Shown one piece after another: positions 54,387 to 63,242 of a stretch of DNA of 64,000 nucleotides (its first letter is position 1; each line of letters begins with the position of its first letter). The translations under genes and the position numbers were made by a program. This DNA is from an uncultured Clostridia bacterium (GTDB taxonomy: Bacteria; Bacillota; Clostridia; TANB77; CAG-508). The DNA is taken from contig CARFUA010000002.1 in NCBI GenBank assembly GCA_948976265.1, positions 85,199-149,198 of the forward strand, in the 5' to 3' direction. The notes beneath the pieces were generated by a model. It did no database searches, was not told the origin of the DNA, and was given only the letters and a program-made list of their open reading frames with translations.

Positions 54387-55865
54387 TTAAAGAATAATAC
54401 AAATTAATCCGCCACTGCCTTCATTGACAATTCTTTGTAAAGTTTCTTGTAATTTTCCTTGAGCATCTTCTGGCATTCGATTTAATTTGTTTTGCAAACC
54501 TTCATTTACCAGTTCATGCAGGCTTTTGCCAAAAATATTGGATTCCCAAATCTTCTTTGGATCACTTTCAAATTCAGAAAGTAAATATTTTACCAAATCT
54601 TCCGATTGTTTTTCACTTCCCACAATTGGCGAAACTTCGGTTTCCGTATCAATTTTTATCATATGAATGGATGGCGCTTTTGCCTTTAATTTCACACCAT
54701 ATTTTTGCCCTTGTTTAACAATTTCTGGTTCCTCCAAAATCAAATCATCAATTCCAGGAGAAACAATTCCATAGCCTTTTTCATTTACTTCGTGCAAAGC
54801 ATACGCCATTTTATCGTATTCTTTTTTGGCACTTGCCAGTGAAGTAATACAAGAAAATAACTCACCTTCATTTTGAATTGCAACGCCTGTCAATTCAGTT
54901 AAAGTATTATAGAACAAGCTGTCTTGCAACTCAATTCCAATTGTCACAACACCATTTCCTAAATTAATTTCGTCTACATTTACTTTTTTAATTTCTTCGC
55001 ATTCTTCCAATCTCGGATAATTATCGTTGACATCTTTAAGCCTTTTGGTTCCTTCAAAAGTGTCTCTTACTTTTGTAAATAACGTTGTTTTCAAATCGTT
55101 TCCATTTTCCAAGCCATTAATCCAACGTGGAAAACGAATGTTGATTTTGTCAATCATAAATTCATACAATAATTTTGAGAAAATTTCATTAATATCTTCT
55201 AAATTCAAATTCTCACAATTGATTGGCATAACTGGTGTTTGATATTTTTCTGCCATTTGATTTGCCAAATTTAAACTATAACCATCGTTTGGATTTTGAC
55301 AATTCATCAAAATAATGAATGGTTTATTAAGTTCCTTTAATTCGTTAATCACTCTTTCTTCTGGTCCTACATAATCTTCACGTGGAATGTCTGTAATGCT
55401 TCCATCTGTAGTAATTACGATTCCAACAGTAGAATGCTCTACAATGACTTTTTTCGTGCCAAGTTCCGCCGCTGTTTCAAATGGCATTTCGGTATCAGAC
55501 CATGGCGTTTTGACCATTCTTGGTGTGTCATCTTCCAAATAGCCAAGTGCATTATTGACTAAATAACCAACGCAATCTACCAATCTTGTTTTCATAGTAA
55601 CATTGTCATTTAAGTTAATTTCAACTGCCTCATTTGGAATAAATTTGGGTTCAGTTGTCATGATGGTCCTGCCACCAGCGCTTTGTGGAAGCTCGTCAAT
55701 TGCTCTTTCTCGTTTGTAATCATTATCGATATTTGGTAAAACCAACAATTCCATAAATTTTTTAATAAACGTTGATTTTCCTGTTCGGACAGGCCCCACC
55801 ACACCAATATAAATATCCCCATCCGTTCTGTTTTTGATGTCTTGATATATTTCAAAGTTTTCCAT
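54387..55865 (-). CDS. spoIVA: Stage IV sporulation protein A
   Basis: A 492-residue ATPase that polymerises around the forespore as the coat basement layer. Walker A GPVRTGKSTFIKKF, then DCVGYLVNNALGYLEDD and TIMTTEPKFIPNEAVEI; the C-terminal end GSGGLICIIL is family-typical. GGAGG precedes the start. Normal length; no in-frame CGG. Confidence 0.96.
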   Translation of the reverse strand: MENFEIYQDIKNRTDGDIYIGVVGPVRTGKSTFIKKFMELLVLPNIDNDYKRERAIDELPQSAGGRTIMTTEPKFIPNEAVEINLNDNVTMKTRLVDCVGYLVNNALGYLEDDTPRMVKTPWSDTEMPFETAAELGTKKVIVEHSTVGIVITTDGSITDIPREDYVGPEERVINELKELNKPFIILMNCQNPNDGYSLNLANQMAEKYQTPVMPINCENLNLEDINEIFSKLLYEFMIDKINIRFPRWINGLENGNDLKTTLFTKVRDTFEGTKRLKDVNDNYPRLEECEEIKKVNVDEINLGNGVVTIGIELQDSLFYNTLTELTGVAIQNEGELFSCITSLASAKKEYDKMAYALHEVNEKGYGIVSPGIDDLILEEPEIVKQGQKYGVKLKAKAPSIHMIKIDTETEVSPIVGSEKQSEDLVKYLLSEFESDPKKIWESNIFGKSLHELVNEGLQNKLNRMPEDAQGKLQETLQRIVNEGSGGLICIIL

Positions 55866-55956
55866 AAAAATACTCCCTCCTAGTACATCTTTCCTTAAAT
55901 CGTATTCGTGAAGGACAGTTTTATGACTAAAAATTCTATTTTCGATAAAAAAACTG

Positions 55957-55993
55957 AAAAAGACTTTTGCTTAATTTAGGCAAAAATCTTTTT
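55957..55993 (-). terminator. recD2 terminator
   Basis: AAAAAGA-TTTTGC / GCAAAA-TCTTTTT stem after recD2. Confidence 0.7.
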
Positions 55994-56001
55994 CTGGTAA
56001 G

Positions 56002-58237
56002 CTAATCCGCTAACTTCAATAATTTATACTTCAGTCCCGTATTCCTCTTCTTAATCTCATAATTCCCAATCATAAACTCAATCAAATTTTTATTTCCTAT
56101 AATAATCAAAAGTTTTCTCGCCCTCGTCATGCCTGTATACAATAAATTTCGCGTAAGTAACATGCTCGAAGCCTGTGGCACAACCAAAATGACGACATCA
56201 AATTCACTTCCGTTGTGCTTTGTGAATTGTAATTGCGTAAGCATGTTCTAACTGGTCTAATTCGGAAAAGGCATACCATGCAACTTTGCCATCATCAAAT
56301 TCTACCTGTATATTTTTTTCCTCTGAATCAATTTTGGAAACAATCCCTAATTCTCCGTTAAAAACCCCACTTCCGTGGGTTGGTTTTAAAGTCTGTTTTA
56401 TCATTCCTTTTTTCCCAATAAATATCATAATTATTTTTAATTTGCATCACACGGTCACCTTCGCGAAACTCAATATCGCCATAAGATTTTGCCCCGATTT
56501 CATCTGTTTTAGGATTTAAAATATCTTGCAAATTTTTATTTAATTCCTTCGTACCAAGTTTTCCTTTTTTCGTAGGCGTCAATATTTGAATATTTTCTAT
56601 AAAATCATAATTGCCATATTTCTTCAATCTGCCACTACTAAGGCTTGTTACTTGTGCCAAAATCTTGTCTTGGACTGATTCATTAATATAGAAAAAATCA
56701 TCTTGCGCCTCTTCTCCATAATCTTTTTTTCCAATAAAATTAATTCCTTTATTCACATCATGCGAATTCACAATAATTTTACTTTTGGCAGCTTGCCTAA
56801 AAATTTTATCCAAATGAATCGTTGCAAAAGCTTCACTTTCAATCAAATCTTTCAAAATGCTCCCTGGTCCAACCGATGGAAGTTGGTTCACATCGCCAAC
56901 AAATACCAACTTTGTTCCTAAATATACTGCTTTTACAATATAATTCATCAAAAAAATATCCACCATAGACATTTCATCAATGACAAGAACATCGCTATCA
57001 ATTGGAGAAATGTCATTGTCAACGCTTCCGTAATTTGTCGTCTTCGATTTTTCCGATTTCAAGTAATCGATGAATGGTTTTAGCCTCTTCACCAGTCGTT
57101 TCTGTCATTCGTTTGGCTGCTCGACCAGTTGGCGCACACAAAACAATTTTCTTTTTGTGACTTTTATAAATTTCAATTAAACATTTAATAATCGTTGTTT
57201 TTCCCGTACCTGGTCCACCTGTAATAATCGATACATTATGATGATTCACCTGCGCAATCGCCTCAAACTGCTTTTCTGATAATTCCATTCCAATCTTCTT
57301 CTCTTGCTTCTTAATTTCCTTCTCAAACTGTTTGATATATTTCGCATTTTCGCAATGGTCCAGCAAATCCAAGCGTTCACTAATATTTTTTTCCGCTTTA
57401 TAAAATGGATACAAATAAATCCAATCCTCTTCTTCCCTTTTTTCAATGACAATTTCTTGCCCCACATTTAAAGCAATCAAATTATTCTCAATATTTTCTC
57501 TGCTCACTTCTAAAATTTGTTCCACATATTGAATTAAATTTTCCTGCAATACACAAGTATTTCCATTATAACTAGAAACTAAAAGGGCATATTTAATGCC
57601 ACTTTTAATGCGATAATCACTATCTCCAGCAATGCCGATTTGTATTGCAATTTTGTCAATTTTATTAAAATCAACACCATACACAATATCCACCAAAATG
57701 TATGGATTTTCTGCGATTTTCGGAACAGCATCTTTGCCTAACGCATCATAGACTTTTTTGGCGTTGTTAGCACCAATGCCAAAGCCTTCTAAAAAACTTA
57801 CAATCTGCCAAACTTCCCATTTTTCATTGAATTCCTCACTAATTTCAATCGCTCGCTCTTTGGTAATGCCTTTTACCTCAGCCAATCTTTCTGGTTCTGA
57901 TTGAAAAACGCTTAATGTTTCATCTCCAAATTTGTCAATAATTCTTTTTGCCGTCGCTGGTCCAATCCCTTTTATCGTACCGACTTGCTAGATATTTACC
58001 AAGCGATTCTGCGGTTTTGGGCATGATTTTTTCAAATGTATCAATTTTAAATTGTTCGCCATATTCTTGATGAACGACCATTTTCCCTTGCAATTTCAAA
58101 CAATCTCCGATTGCCACAAAGGGTAAATATCCAACCACTGTTATGATTTCTTTATCCAACGTCGAAAAAACAGCAATAGAATAATCATTTGCCTCATTTT
58201 GATAAATAAATTCTTCTATTTGACCTTCTAATTCCAT
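56002..58237 (-). CDS. recD2: RecD2/YrrC family 5'-3' DNA helicase, read through four CGGN sites
   Basis: About 743 residues after four +1 steps; normal RecD2 length. The N-terminal OB region is followed by helix-hairpin-helix motifs (LAS-G-TIKGIGPATAKRII), Walker A GGPGTGKTTIIKCL, Walker B VLVIDEMSMVD, and the SH3-containing helicase C-terminal motif (TIHKAQ-G-SEFDVVILVVP, RNLLYTGMTRARK). Breaks occur at AGT CGG TAC, TTA CGG AAG, CCA CGG AAG and CAA CGG AAG; each is restored by skipping C. Ordinary translation gives five fragments. The start overlaps the upstream P-loop ORF by 10 bases. Confidence 0.92.
56209..56212 (-). other. CGGA +1 recoding site, recD2 site 4
   Basis: CAA CGG AAG is read CAA-(C)GGA-AGT; the glycine is the invariant G of HKxQGSEF. 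Confidence 0.93.
56372..56375 (-). other. CGGA +1 recoding site, recD2 site 3
   Basis: CCA CGG AAG is read CCA-(C)GGA-AGT, giving NP-G-SGVFNGELG. Confidence 0.88.
57027..57030 (-). other. CGGA +1 recoding site, recD2 site 2
   Basis: TTA CGG AAG is read TTA-(C)GGA-AGC, giving DDKL-G-SVDND before Walker B. Local homology is weaker here. Confidence 0.8.
57979..57982 (-). other. CGGT +1 recoding site, recD2 site 1
   Basis: AGT CGG TAC is read AGT-(C)GGT-ACG, giving LAS-G-TIKGIG. Confidence 0.92.
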
Positions 58238-58473
58238 GATTTATATCCATTATCCTCCAAAATATATTTTACAATCTCCTCTGTTTTTTTCTCACGATTA
58301 TAACTAAAATCAAAAATCTCTAATTGCGGAAAAATATATTCAAAAGATTGTGTAATCGAATCCATCATCACATGTTGATAATAGCTCGTCTCTGCCAATT
58401 TTCTACAAATACTTTTCGTTTTTCCTGTTCTTGGAACGCCTGATATAATAATATGTTTCTTAATAGTATTCAT
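58228..58473 (-). CDS. Short P-loop NTPase, probably truncated
   Basis: About 81 residues from MNTIKKHIIISGVPRTGKTK, after AAAGGAG. Walker A is GVPRTGKT; the N-terminal half looks like a small P-loop kinase, but the protein ends at YKSWN where the rest of such a fold should follow. Either a truncated gene or a very small member. Its end overlaps the recD2 start. Confidence 0.5.
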   Translation of the reverse strand: MNTIKKHIIISGVPRTGKTKSICRKLAETSYYQHVMMDSITQSFEYIFPQLEIFDFSYNREKKTEEIVKYILEDNGYKSWN

Positions 58474-58544
58474 ACTTTTCTCCTTTTTTTCTTTATATAT
58501 CATATCCTTGCGAATTAATCAATTCTTTTTCTTTTCAATTTTAA

Positions 58545-58770
58545 GCCACTTTTTTTAGTTTTTAATGATAAATGACTATTTTTTCAAAAAAATGGAAATT
58601 TGGTATTTTTCTGAATTTTTTAGAGGTATAAAAAAGCATACTATCAGAAAAATCATTTTGGGTGATAACGTACTAAATCGCCGTAGAGGCTTTATTTTCG
58701 TTTTGGTATACATAATATATAGTTTGTGCTAAAAAAACTCTTAAAATAATTTTTAGGCATTTTTAAAACA
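58545..58770 (-). repeat. Dispersed noncoding repeat, copy 3 (reverse)
   Basis: Reverse-strand relative of copies 1 and 2, conserved at the two ends and in the block with AGAAAAATACC; the middle differs more. It fills the gap between the P-loop gene and pyrD. Confidence 0.6.
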
Positions 58771-58785
58771 ATTTGCAATAAAAAA

Positions 58786-58803
58786 ACTGGCAAATGAGCC
58801 AGT
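58786..58803 (-). terminator. pyrD terminator
   Basis: ACTGGC / GCCAGT stem, T-run on the minus strand. Confidence 0.75.
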
Positions 58804-58827
58804 AAAAATAAATGAGTTTTAAAATAC

Positions 58828-59736
58828 TTAATTCATCGTAACTCCACCAATAATTTCATTAATATCTTCTACTTTATTTTCTTTCATATACTCTTCAATT
58901 TGTTCAATCACATTCAAACTCGTTGCTGGGTCAATGAAATTTCCGCAACCAATGGAAACGCATTTAGCACCTGCTAGCATATATTCAACCGCATCTTCGC
59001 CAGTCACAATGCCACCTAACCCTATCACAGGAATTTTTATTTTTTGGGCAATTTGATAAACCATTCTCACACCAATTGGCTTAATTGCTGGACCAGAAAG
59101 TCCTCCTGTGTTGTTTGCTAAAATTGGTTTGCGTCTTTTTACATCAATTTTCATAGCTAATACCGTGTTAATAGCTGAAACAGCATCAGCTCCTGCATCT
59201 TCTGCTCCTTTGGCTGGAAGCGTTATATCTGTAACATTTGGCGTTAATTTTACAATTAGTGGCTTATCTAAAACTTTTCTGACTGCACTTGTTGCTTCTT
59301 TTACACCTTCATAAGAAACCCCAAAAGCCATACATCCAGCATGTACATTGGGACAAGATAAATTTAGCTCTACAGCATCAATATCTAATTTGTTTGCAAA
59401 TCTACACACTTCAACATATTCATCTAAGGAACTAGCGCCTACATTCAAAATAATCGGCGTTCCAAATTGCTTTAGCCAAGGCAAATCTTCTTCTGCAAAA
59501 TGCTCAATTCCCGGATTTTCCAAACCAATCGCGTTCATCATTCCACTCGCTGTTTCGCAAACACGTGGCGATTTGTTACCAGCACGTGGCTTTAAAAAAG
59601 TTCCTTTTGTGATAATTGCTCCTAGCTTACTCAAATCAATATATTCTGCCATTTCGCGTCCATAACCAAATGTTCCAGAAGCAACTGTTACAGGATTTTT
59701 CATTTGAATTCCAGCAAAATTAATTTCTGTTTTCAT
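58828..59736 (-). CDS. pyrD: Dihydroorotate dehydrogenase B, catalytic subunit
   Basis: A 302-residue FMN enzyme of pyrimidine synthesis, class 1B. LNLSCPNVHAGCMAFG with the catalytic Cys typical of class 1, NNTGGLSGPAIKPIGVRM and GLGGIVTGEDAVEYMLAGA. It uses NAD through the PyrK subunit encoded just upstream. AAAGGAAG precedes the start. Confidence 0.95.
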   Translation of the reverse strand: MKTEINFAGIQMKNPVTVASGTFGYGREMAEYIDLSKLGAIITKGTFLKPRAGNKSPRVCETASGMMNAIGLENPGIEHFAEEDLPWLKQFGTPIILNVGASSLDEYVEVCRFANKLDIDAVELNLSCPNVHAGCMAFGVSYEGVKEATSAVRKVLDKPLIVKLTPNVTDITLPAKGAEDAGADAVSAINTVLAMKIDVKRRKPILANNTGGLSGPAIKPIGVRMVYQIAQKIKIPVIGLGGIVTGEDAVEYMLAGAKCVSIGCGNFIDPATSLNVIEQIEEYMKENKVEDINEIIGGVTMN

Positions 59737-59811
59737 TCTTTTTCTTCCTTTCTATTTTATAAAATTTTCACCTTTACACAACAAACGGACGATTTTCCAT
59801 CGTCCCTATTA

Positions 59812-60588
59812 TTAAAATTCTACATCATTTACATCAAACACTGGTCCATCTTTGCAGACATGTTTGTATCCTTCGGCATGTTTATCTTTTACAGCACAGC
59901 CTAAACAAATTCCAATTCCGCATCCCATTCTTTCTTCTAACGAAACTTGCGCAGGAATATTCATTTCATTGGCAAAATCTCTGACTGCTTTTAGCATAGG
60001 AAGTGGTCCACATGCATAGATACAATCTGGCTTTTGTTTTTCACAATCTGCTTTCAAATAATTGATAGCAAATCCACTTTTTTGATAGCTTCCATCATCT
60101 GTCGTAATCACAAGTTGGTTTGAAACCTTAGAAAATTCGTCTTCTAGTACAACAAAATCTTTATTTCGAAATCCTAAGTAAGTTGTTATATTGGCATTTT
60201 GGCTTGCTTGTCTTGCCAATTCGTATAGTGGAAAAATACCGATTCCACCACCAATAATACTAATATTTTTATAATTTTCAAATTGGAAATTTCCTTTTCC
60301 AAGTGGTCCGATAATACTGATTTTATCATTCACTTCTTTGTTTGCTAGAATCTCCGTTCCTTTTCCTTTTACTTGGAAAATGAATTCTAGCTCATTTTTT
60401 TCTTTGTTAATTTTATGAATACTGATTGGTCTTCTTAGGAAAGGTTCGATATCATTATTTACTCGTATTTCTAGAAATTGTCCTGGTAACGCTTCGTTTG
60501 ACATTTTTTCGGATTGAATCGTAAATTTAAAAATATCGTTTTTCAGCTGTTCTTTTGTTACAATTTTGACTTGTTCTACTACTGACAT
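59812..60588 (-). CDS. pyrK: Dihydroorotate dehydrogenase B, electron-transfer subunit
   Basis: About 258 residues from MSVVEQVKIVTKEQL, after GAAGGAGG. FAD domain (RRPISIHKIN), NAD domain (ISIIGGGIGIFPLYELA), and C-terminal cysteines ERMGCGIGICLGCAVK plus HVCKDGPVF binding the 2Fe-2S cluster. Passes electrons from PyrD to NAD. Confidence 0.95.
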   Translation of the reverse strand: MSVVEQVKIVTKEQLKNDIFKFTIQSEKMSNEALPGQFLEIRVNNDIEPFLRRPISIHKINKEKNELEFIFQVKGKGTEILANKEVNDKISIIGPLGKGNFQFENYKNISIIGGGIGIFPLYELARQASQNANITTYLGFRNKDFVVLEDEFSKVSNQLVITTDDGSYQKSGFAINYLKADCEKQKPDCIYACGPLPMLKAVRDFANEMNIPAQVSLEERMGCGIGICLGCAVKDKHAEGYKHVCKDGPVFDVNDVEF

Positions 60589-60669
60589 AATTTCCTCCTT
60601 CATATATTTTGTCTATTATAATATATTTGCGCAAAATAATCAAGAAAAATAGCAAATTTTGTAAAATTT

Positions 60670-61392
60670 CTAGTTTTCAGTCTCTAAAAGCTGTATTGCT
60701 TCTGCATAAGTATTTATTTCGTAATCTGCTAGTTGATGGATTCGGTCTCGTTCGCCGTCTGAATATTGGTCATACATCGCAACACATTCTATTCCTGCAT
60801 TTTTAGCTGCTTCTACGCCAACTAAAGCATCTTCAAAAATCAGGCATTCTTCTTTTGGAACCTTCATCTTTTCGACTATTTTCAAAAAAATTTCTGGATT
60901 TGGTTTCATTTCTTTGACATCTTCTTTTAGTAAAATGAGTGAAAAATATTCATCGATTTTCGCTTTATTTAAAATATGTTGATTTTGCATGCGATAAATG
61001 TCCATATGTGGTTTTCTAGTGGCACTGGCAATGGCTAAAATATAATTTTTTTCCTTTAATTTTTTTATGAGCTTTTCTGCATCTGGTTTATAATCAATTT
61101 CATTTTTCAAATAATTTTCTGCAATTTCATAACGCAATTTTAAAATTTCTTCTGATGCTAAATTGGCATGATATTTTTCTCCCAATGTTTTGCAATATTC
61201 AATATAAGGATTTTCTGCTTTGCTATAAGTTCGAAGCAACACATCTCTTTGCTTTTGAATTTCTTTTTCTTCTAAACTTTCTGTACATCCCAATTTAGCT
61301 ATCAATTCTTGATCCACTTGATTCCAAATTCCAACTGAATCAATCAAAGTTCCATCCATATCAAAAATAATTACTTTTTTTCCTGTGAACAT
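60670..61392 (-). CDS. HAD-IA family phosphatase, beta-phosphoglucomutase-like
   Basis: A 240-residue HAD hydrolase. Motif I IIFDMDGTLIDS, motif II AIASATRK, motif III lysine in MKPNPEIFLKI and motif IV FEDALVGVEAAKNAG. The helical cap is after motif I. Substrate unknown. AAGGAGAG precedes the start. Confidence 0.88.
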   Translation of the reverse strand: MFTGKKVIIFDMDGTLIDSVGIWNQVDQELIAKLGCTESLEEKEIQKQRDVLLRTYSKAENPYIEYCKTLGEKYHANLASEEILKLRYEIAENYLKNEIDYKPDAEKLIKKLKEKNYILAIASATRKPHMDIYRMQNQHILNKAKIDEYFSLILLKEDVKEMKPNPEIFLKIVEKMKVPKEECLIFEDALVGVEAAKNAGIECVAMYDQYSDGERDRIHQLADYEINTYAEAIQLLETEN

Positions 61393-61490
61393 GTTTTTCT
61401 CTCCTTATTTAAAATATCATATCGAATCCTTATTCTTTAATTGGATATTATCACAAAACCAATTCATTATCAACACCCAAACAAAAATTT

Positions 61491-61513
61491 AAGAGTAGGA
61501 AAATCCCACTCTT
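61491..61513 (-). terminator. Terminator overlapping the end of the DUF4097 gene
   Basis: AAGAGTAGG / CCCACTCTT stem at the stop codon. Confidence 0.65.
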
Positions 61514-62300
61514 AATTCTCTACTTTAATATCGCCACAATCATTTTTTATCTTCAATGTCACTTCACTATGACGATTATTTTGATTCACTTTTACATCTC
61601 CCAAACTCGTTTTTGCATCAACAAAAATTTCATTTGTTTCTCCAATTTTGATATCACCAAGATTGTTTTCAATAGAAGAATCTTCCATAATTGTTAAAGA
61701 ACCTATTTTCACATCTCCACAATCCGATGTCACCTCAACCTTATTTCCAACCGATTCTATTTTAATATTTCCATAATGATTTTTCACAAAAGCATTTTTC
61801 ACTTTCCCAAAAGTCACATCTCCGCAATCTTCTTCTATTCGAATCGTCCCATTTTCTAAATCAATTCCTTTAATATCTCCATAATTGGCTTTTACATTAA
61901 TTTCCTTTGCATACTCTTTTGGCAAATAAACAATCATATCATTCATATAAAAATTCATGCCAAACCACCTTTTATTTTTATACTGAGAATAATCTACTCT
62001 TAATTTTTGATTCTCAAAATCCACTTTCAACTCTTCTGCATCTTCACCATAAACCAATACTTTAATCTTTCCATCCAGACTTTCCTCAAATTTAATGTCT
62101 CCTGCTGTTGACAAAATTTCCAAATTTTCAACTGCCTCCAACTCATAACTTTCCTCAAAAATCACACTACTACTTTTGTTAACCGACCAATTCTTAAATC
62201 CAATACTACCACTTAAATAGAAATACAGAAAAAGCATCAACAAAATAATGATAATTATTAATAAAACAATCAACGTAATAATCAATCCTCTATTTTTCAT
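61512..62300 (-). CDS. DUF4097 beta-helix membrane protein
   Basis: A 262-residue protein with an N-terminal helix (LIITLIVLLIIIIILLMLFL) and a repetitive extracellular domain with repeats containing DCGDV or NxGDIK (e.g. EDCGDVTFGKV, NHYGNIKIESV, SDCGDVKIGSL), as in DUF4097/adhesin-like proteins. It overlaps the XRE regulator gene by 11 bases, so the two are translated together. AAGGAGG precedes the start. Confidence 0.85.
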   Translation of the reverse strand: MKNRGLIITLIVLLIIIIILLMLFLYFYLSGSIGFKNWSVNKSSSVIFEESYELEAVENLEILSTAGDIKFEESLDGKIKVLVYGEDAEELKVDFENQKLRVDYSQYKNKRWFGMNFYMNDMIVYLPKEYAKEINVKANYGDIKGIDLENGTIRIEEDCGDVTFGKVKNAFVKNHYGNIKIESVGNKVEVTSDCGDVKIGSLTIMEDSSIENNLGDIKIGETNEIFVDAKTSLGDVKVNQNNRHSEVTLKIKNDCGDIKVEN

Positions 62301-62946
62301 CTTTCTCCTCCTTTAACATAAAGAATAACTTCACAACCTGACACAATAATCCATTAATAATAAAAATAACCCAAGTAATATGCCAAGCCATTGTGATAAA
62401 ACTTACGATAAAATAAACAGCAACACAAATCGCATCAATAATTCCTTCAATGGATTTCACAATCTCTGTTTCTTGTTTTTCTTTCTCTGTTTCTTGAAAT
62501 TTCGGAATTGACATATAATGTTTAATAATTTTAGCAGTTGCCCATCCAATCATACACAAAAATAATGCTGTCACAACTATTGGATTCATTTTTAAAACTG
62601 GAATTGCTACAATCAAAAGTGCTACTGCTGCTATATAAATAAAAACTGCTGTACTCACAACTTCTGCCGATTTCCTTCGTATCTCTTGTTTAGTTGGAAT
62701 TTTCTCTGGTTCTTCTTTTTTAACCGATTCACAGTCCTTTTCCTCCGCTTTCTTTCCTGTCAGCAATTCCTCTGTGCTAATACCAAATAACTCGCACAAA
62801 GGAAGTATTTTATCAAAATCTGGTGTACTTTGATTCGTTTCCCATTTAGAAACCGTTTGTCTTGTTACATTTAATTTTTCTGCTACCTCCTCTTGCGATA
62901 AATTTTTTTCTTTTCTTAATTCATATAATTTTTCTCCAAAATTCAC
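62290..62946 (-). CDS. XRE-family membrane-bound regulator
   Basis: A 218-residue protein with GTG start after GGAGGG. The helix-turn-helix is NLSQEEVAEKLNVTRQTVSK; after a linker come three or four membrane helices. This XRE-plus-membrane design next to DUF4097 is common in Firmicutes and is thought to sense envelope state, though the ligand is unknown. Confidence 0.88.
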   Translation of the reverse strand: MNFGEKLYELRKEKNLSQEEVAEKLNVTRQTVSKWETNQSTPDFDKILPLCELFGISTEELLTGKKAEEKDCESVKKEEPEKIPTKQEIRRKSAEVVSTAVFIYIAAVALLIVAIPVLKMNPIVVTALFLCMIGWATAKIIKHYMSIPKFQETEKEKQETEIVKSIEGIIDAICVAVYFIVSFITMAWHITWVIFIINGLLCQVVKLFFMLKEEKDEK

Positions 62947-63086
62947 TTAAAAATCACCCTCCTAACTTAATCAAATTATACCATTTTTTACAAGTTGCAT
63001 CTACCAATTTGAGTTGGAAATTTGTCAACTGAAATTAACATTCCGCTTTTTTCAAGGCTTTCGTGTCTTATTTTTAGACATGAAAG

Positions 63087-63126
63087 AAAGAGAACTTTCA
63101 CATAATATTTATGTAAGTTCTCTTTT
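63087..63126. terminator. Long terminator-like hairpin downstream of fabI
   Basis: AAAGAGAACTT...AAGTTCTCTTT with an inner ACATAA/TTATGT stem, T-rich on both sides. Confidence 0.7.
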
Positions 63127-63140
63127 TAATTCTACTATGG

Positions 63141-63227
63141 TTATCTATTACGATTGTCCAAATCTGGTTGATAACTATCTCGACTTTGATTCATCCTTTT
63201 GACAACCTCATTATGATAAATCGCCAT
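63141..63227 (-). CDS. 28-residue ORF after fabI
   Basis: MAIYHNEVVKRMNQSRDSYQ then PDLDNRNR. AAAGGAGAG lies 4 bases before ATG, 15 bases after the fabI stop, before a terminator. Very polar, no family recognised. Confidence 0.45.
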   Translation of the reverse strand: MAIYHNEVVKRMNQSRDSYQPDLDNRNR

Positions 63228-63242
63228 TTTCTCTCCTTTATC

